Shown here: in pieces, positions 59,801 to 64,000 of the stretch
Numbering within the stretch: position 1 is the first letter of the stretch
Layout: each line of letters opens with the position of its first letter
Origin: Theristus sp. LFF4_11
Lineage: Eukaryota > Nematoda > Chromadorea > Monhysterida > Xyalidae
DNA length: 64,000 nt
NCBI GenBank assembly: GCA_030248135.1
Contig: JASANC010001461.1
Coordinates: 186,001-250,000, forward strand
Reading direction: 5' to 3'
The notes under the pieces: generated by a model
What the model saw: the letters and a program-made list of their open reading frames with translations, nothing else
What the model was told of the DNA's origin: nothing
Database searches by the model: none
Translations under genes and position numbers: made by a program

Positions 59801-62800
59801 TCGTGCGAGCACCGCATTCGGCACACGGCACTCTGCAATTTGTAACTGAAACTATTGTTTTTTTGCGAGCAGCCAAAAATAAAAACACCGATTTCAACAC
59901 AATGATTCAATCGATTCAACAAAACGATCAACAATGATTCAATCATTCATTAATTAATTTCATCTCGCGAACCGCCGGAACTCCCATAAAACTGTAAGAA
60001 CAGCGTAGCACGGAGACCTTTATAAAATAAACAAAAGCTAAAAAAATGGATAAAATCAAACGAAAAACCCGCAAAAATAACCAAAAATGATCACGACTTA
60101 TGTTGACTGTGAACTGTTGACATGGACGCTATTGCCAGCACTTGTTATTCTGTATTTCTACTTTCAATTATTTCGCTCAGCAAGAACAGAAACGACCGAA
60201 AGTGTCGAAAACGAAAACCGACACAGAAGTAGAAGTGTTGAATTCGACCTCGTGGACTGATGTAATCGATAAAAAGGACTCGCCCCATTTTTATGGACCG
60301 ATTTCACGTGATACTGAATGTACAGGGTGGGCCAAAAAAAAGGTTCCCTTTTTAAATGGCGGTGTGGGGGGGGTTTTTTTTTTTTGTGGTTATATTTTCT
60401 GCAGTGAAAAAAAATTTTTTGTTTTTTTTTTTATAATTTTTTTTTTTTTTTTTTATTTTATGCGCCCCGGGGGGCGGTGTTTTTTTAAAACTAGAAAAAA
60501 AAAAAAAAAAAATGAAAGAGGAAAGAGAAAAAAAAAAATAAAAAATGCGTGATTCAATTTTGAAACTGTTGCGAAAGTGACAAATTGGTCTTTTTGGACA
60601 CCCGTGATAGTTCAATTCATGCGCTCAGAGTGGAAAGGTCTCACACTTGAATTGCATTTGAGCACCTCGAGCGAAATTCTGATGTTTCACAACGGACTCG
60701 AGTCAGCAGCCATGCGACTGCGACAGAAAGAATTGTTCAGTTGACTTTTTGTTTTCTGTGTCTGTCTTTTTCTGTCTGTTAATTTGTTTCTTTTGAAAAG
60801 TTTTTCTGCAGTTTCAATAAAAACAGTGTTTCAGTTTGAGTTTTCTGCAGTTTCGTCATGGTTAAGTGGACAACAGAACAACGGGTCTGGTGTGCTATCT
60901 GGTGGGAGCAATCTGAAAGTTTTTCTGCAGTGACTCGCTAGTTTCGCGTAAAAGTCCATCCAGCCGCTGCCGGACGACAAACCTTGATGATTATTTGGAT
61001 GTCTATGAGCAATGATTCGTTGTGAATTCTTGGTTAAAAATCTGTTTTTTTGAAAATTTGGGAATTTTTAATCATTGTGCTGTAAAACTAAATCTACTTG
61101 ACCAAACTGGATAAAAATTTTGTCAGAAAAATGGCATCACATGTTTTATCAATGCTGAAAATTTCAGCTCATAATATTGAAACACCAGCCAGTGACAGCA
61201 GTTTGAAAATGGAACCTTTTTTTGGCCCACCCTGTACATATTCATACCATTACCAACTTCATTCATAAAAAATGTCCAAATGAACAAGAACGCACTTTGT
61301 GGCCAGTGAGGAAGCGGACACAGGCGCCCGAGAGCAGGTCCCAGACGCGAATGCTGCGGTCCTCGGAGCCGGTCGCCAAATAATTACAGTTGCCGTGGAA
61401 TTCGACACACTGTGCGAAATGCGCAAGATGCTTGAAAGCATGGTGCGTGAAAAATGGAAAGCAAATACGAAGTAAATACAGACGTTCACATCCGATAAGT
61501 GGTCTGCGAACAGACGAACGGGGTGCAACCGATCGGTGCTCCAGAGGAGAGCGCTGCGATCCGCGCCTCCACTCGCGAAATAGTAACCACGGGCACTGAA
61601 ACCAATGCGACACCAGTTGCAATTTGTTTGTTCGACGGACGATTTTGAAGCGACCTTGCAGCGAGTCGCTCAAAGTTGCTGCCGGCTTACCACATTTGCA
61701 CGTCCCATATCGGATACGTACCAGCGCGATAGACAACCAGGTTCTTCCACAACTCCGTACTCCAAAGACGTACTGCAAATGTATTTGTACGCCTTTCTCT
61801 TGGTTCCTAACATTAGACTCAGCCTAAACCTAATCCTAAACTAAATCAAAGTGATATGTATGTTCCTAAGCTTAGCCCAAGCCTTTTATAAGAGAAAAAT
61901 GGGCGCGTGACGTGTACCGCGATTGGAGCATGAGCATGAGCATGCCGCCGATGCGCGGAGGTGGAGTTATGATATGATAACAAAACATAACAATGCGTGT
62001 TATTGTCTCATATTTGTGAACACGAGATCGATCAAGCCATAATAAATAGAACAGTGGCGCGTCTTGACTGGCGATTGGCCGGGTCTCTCGGAGGGCGTTT
62101 ATCGCTGGGAACACGACGTTTAACGCGTTTAACGGCAATGACAACAATAGATTACACATATGGGCAACGACTAACTGGTTGCATCTTCGGAGCAAGTCAG
62201 CAGGGTGCGTCGGTCGGGTGCAAAACTCGCGCCGTACACAGCGCCACAATGACCGCACAGACTCCTCTGCGTTCGTGAGCGCTCCGCCTCGGTCAACATC
62301 TTTTGACGCACGTTCTCTGTGAATTCGTTTTCGCTCTTTCAAGAATTCTTTGCAGCTTCCTGTAGTGGCTTTTCGTGGGTGCGCGTGCATTCTGCTAAAG
62401 GCGCGTCACGAACCGTCCTCCTGATCCAAGGACTCCAATTCAGCCGTTGGCTTCACACTGCGCAGCGGTTCGTTGTTCATCGACCACACGTGCACCGTCG
62501 AATTGCCATAGCCGACGGCTAACATCGACGAGTTCTCACTCAGCTCGCACGCCGATACGCTGAATAAAGGCCCGTTCATAAGTATGCGCATGCGGCATGG
62601 CTGGTACTACCGTTCACGCAGACGTACGCATCTGCGGCACGTCATGTTACGCATCGTGTTTGCTTGATTGATTTTATTCGATACATTGTAAGTGTCAGCC
62701 TTATATGCGCAAGGAAATCCAGCTTCAGACCAGCAAAGCTGGGCACATACAGTATGGTCGAATAAATGAGGCAGTTCATCAAGGCGGGATTAGCCGCAGA

Positions 62801-64000
62801 CTAGGAGTTGTCTTTTTCAAAAAAGCCAACGTAATTCCCAATCACGTGTACAAGGGATAAAGAATGAATAGAATAGCGCGGATAATCAGTTAGTTTAAAA
62901 AAACGCGTCAAATTTGGGCATAATTTTGTTTTTTGGTTTTTTTTTTTTTTTTTATAAATGCGGGCGCCTCGTGCCCCGTGAAAAAAGCTACCATGTATGC
63001 CGTAGCTAATTTCAAATAACTGCGATGTAATTGCATACTACCGTCCTCGTACATTATACAATTTCTCACGCATTCTTTTTTCTGAAAACAATTGTGCAGC
63101 TAGTGGCGTCTTGCTTGCACTTACCCACTGTCTGCATTCAGCAGCGTGTACATACAGACGGACGGCAGATGCGACGGCGACAACTTCACTCGCTTCAGCG
63201 CTTCTTTGTGCGCTTGGCGTTTCTCGGCTTTCACTGATTCGGTCCTGCAGCAAAGGTAGTTTTTTTGACGTATCATTAACGTCTTGATGATTCAAAGGTT
63301 TCCCTTGTTTGTCAATGCATTCAGATTTTAGGTGGTCGAAGGACCGTTGTCCTTCTGCTTCGTTCTTCGTCACACCGGCACCGACCATTTCGAAAACTAC
63401 TGGAATGCCTTCACAGTTCACGTGAACAAACACACCAATCCGGCAGCGGTATCCTACTGAACGGCGGCGCATTTGGGTCTTTGTTCTTCTTGGCGTCCCT
63501 CGCCTCTCGTGCGCGCGCAGCCCTCTTCTTCTTTGAGAGTTCACCGACGATGCCTGTGCCCCCGGCAGCGTCGGCCGACTCGGACGCCGACGCCACGAGA
63601 AACTCCTCGCGAGCAACGCCGTGCAGCATTTTCGCTTTGTTCACTGCGAGCGCATTTCAGAAATGAGAAATTATAATCCACACAAGTTTCCAAGAGCATT
63701 TTATGTTTTCTGAAGGCGCCTCCGTGCAGCCACGCGCGTCTCCAGCACACAGGCGTCACGGTCAGGTAAAGCTGCAGTTTTTGCTTTATCAATGTGAACT
63801 TCAGGAAGTGACGCCGCGTGAAGTAATGCCAGCGCTTCAAGCTCCATAAATTGCGCTCAATATTTGCTCTGTTTGGGGTTCGGCGACTCAATGCATCATA
63901 GAGACACGGACAAGAAGTCAGTTTCACGCTTGACGTTCTGCAAACTTCATGTATGAAACAAATTCCCGTTCTGCAAACTCACTGAGTCGCAGAAACAGAA
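56841..64000 (-). CDS. TAF5: TAF5, TFIID subunit with WD40 repeats (5' end outside window)
   Basis: Nuclear core subunit of the general transcription factor TFIID (and of SAGA in many animals). The visible part, about 480 residues, begins with a short exon at the window edge (FLFLRLS, donor GTGAGT at about 63982), fitting the end of the N-terminal NTD2 domain. Then come VNKAKMLHG and a Lys/Arg/Ala-rich linker with DPNAPPFSRIPLPD (63641-about 63450), VKLSPSHLPSVCMYTLLNA (about 63247-63127), and seven WD40 repeats in separate small exons. These include LAVGYGNSTVHVWS, GAVYGASFAPDRRTLLTCSED, YYFASGGADRSALLWSTD, NYLATGSEDRSIRVWDLLSG, CSHDGRLLAASGYDGRLLIWD and GGHHNRVHFVPLDSL. It ends NLLFAVGSFAQE at TGA 56843-56841. 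Most joints keep phase; the last (about 57070 to 56960) is uncertain. A minus-strand AATAAA lies near 56668. Introns carry a satellite-like array, a mariner-type element and apparently faulty sequence. Confidence 0.93.
58195..58895. repeat. Tandem array of a roughly 150-bp unit with an inverted end copy, in a TAF5 intron
   Basis: Three full and one to two partial units run head to tail from 58195. Each contains GCTGAGTCTGAATATGATGT, TACGGATTACTCCGCACCCT and CTATGGGGACGGA. From about 58790 the order is reversed and complemented (TAGTTTCCGATTTTCTTC, TCCCTATAGAAGCTG, CATCATATTCAAACTCAG), so the array ends in an inverted copy. Confidence 0.85.
58900..59220. other. Probable assembly or consensus error tract
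   Basis: About 320 bp composed almost only of G and T homopolymers (runs of 18 T, 26 G) with scattered AAAA. It follows directly on the inverted end of the tandem array and matches nothing else here. It lies in a TAF5 intron, so no exon is lost. Confidence 0.65.
60087..60260 (+). CDS. Tentative small open frame with one membrane segment, nested in a TAF5 intron
   Basis: An ATG-led frame of 57 codons on the strand opposite TAF5. Its N-terminal part is hydrophobic (LLTWTLLPALVILYFYF) and its tail is charged. A different frame over 60180-60320 also looks coding-like (QKRPKVSKTKTDTEVEVLN onward to HFYGPISRDTEC) and is cut by the transposon end at 60321. The two frames cannot both be used without a shift. 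I see no homology and no phase-matched partner exon, so this may be chance or the wreck of a gene. Confidence 0.2.
   Translation: MITTYVDCELLTWTLLPALVILYFYFQLFRSARTETTESVENENRHRSRSVEFDLVD
60321..61236. mobile_element. Second mariner-type copy, transposase decayed, left arm corrupted
   Basis: Ends TACAGGGTGGGCCAAAAAAA and TTTTTTTGGCCCACCCTGTA. From about 60545 on it is nearly identical to 35235-35936. The frame starting [16 protein letters not shown] at 60859 has an in-frame TAG after SAVTR, where the sister copy reads through. Positions 60350-60545 are G/T/A homopolymers in place of the left inverted arm, probably a sequencing or consensus fault. The element lies in a TAF5 intron. Confidence 0.85.

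Noticed and set aside
61872..62390. 172-codon minus-strand frame between TAF5 exons
   Set aside because: Only the part at about 62323-62182 in another frame aligns with TAF5; the long frame has no homology.
63700..63927. Frames containing LKFTLIKQKLQLYLT or EVHIDKAKTAALPDRD near the TAF5 5' side
   Set aside because: Neither fits the TAF5 sequence between NTD2 and the linker, and neither has phase-matched splice sites; treated as intron.
1..64000. CRISPR arrays, bacterial operons, ribosome-binding sites, phage genes
   Set aside because: Genes are intron-rich animal genes; the short direct repeats lack regular unique spacers.

Overview
The window is nuclear DNA from an animal, almost certainly an invertebrate with a compact genome. 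Protein-coding genes are split by many short GT-AG introns, mostly 50-900 bp, and nearly all are recognisable metazoan or eukaryotic housekeeping genes. I see no bacterial operons, ribosome-binding sites or CRISPR. I cannot place the species from sequence alone.

Layout: 1-650 is diverged repeat. 872-9587 (+) is a Na+/H+ exchanger of the voltage-sensor/cyclic-nucleotide-domain (SLC9C, sperm NHE-like) type. 11427-12576 (-) is a FoxQ1-like forkhead factor with a polyglutamine N-terminus. 14908-16735 (-) is a tentative secreted, acidic, granin-like protein. 19653-27526 (-) is a complete UPF1 RNA helicase in 24 exons. 27.8-30.4 kb is a nest of DNA transposons. 30789-33074 (-) is ALG3. 33383-36384 (-) is a seven-finger C2H2 protein. 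36.4-40.55 kb is a second transposon nest. 40626-41521 (+) is a divergent Rab-like GTPase. 42130-45591 (-) is XRCC1. 46566-56221 (-) is AP-3 complex subunit beta. From 56841 to the window end (-) is TAF5, whose 5' end lies outside.

The genes are not an operon; they serve unrelated processes (ion exchange, transcription, mRNA decay, N-glycosylation, DNA single-strand break repair, vesicle sorting, TFIID assembly). Eight of ten lie on the minus strand. Exon joints were read from splice signals, reading phase and family alignment; most joints are phase-consistent. Exceptions are flagged in SLC9C exons 14/15, UPF1 exons 20/21, XRCC1 exons 9/10 and the last TAF5 joint.

The most distinctive content outside genes is layered transposition. 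There is a hAT-like element caught inside another hAT-like element, with an 8-bp target duplication and an empty-site copy elsewhere in the window. There is a palindromic Tc1-ended element inside another Tc1/mariner-ended element, 12 bp from an AP3B splice donor. Several mariner-type elements carry decayed transposase. About 1-kb direct repeats end in telomere-like CCCTAACCC. Two stretches (58.9-59.2 and 60.35-60.55 kb) look like poor consensus sequence rather than real DNA.
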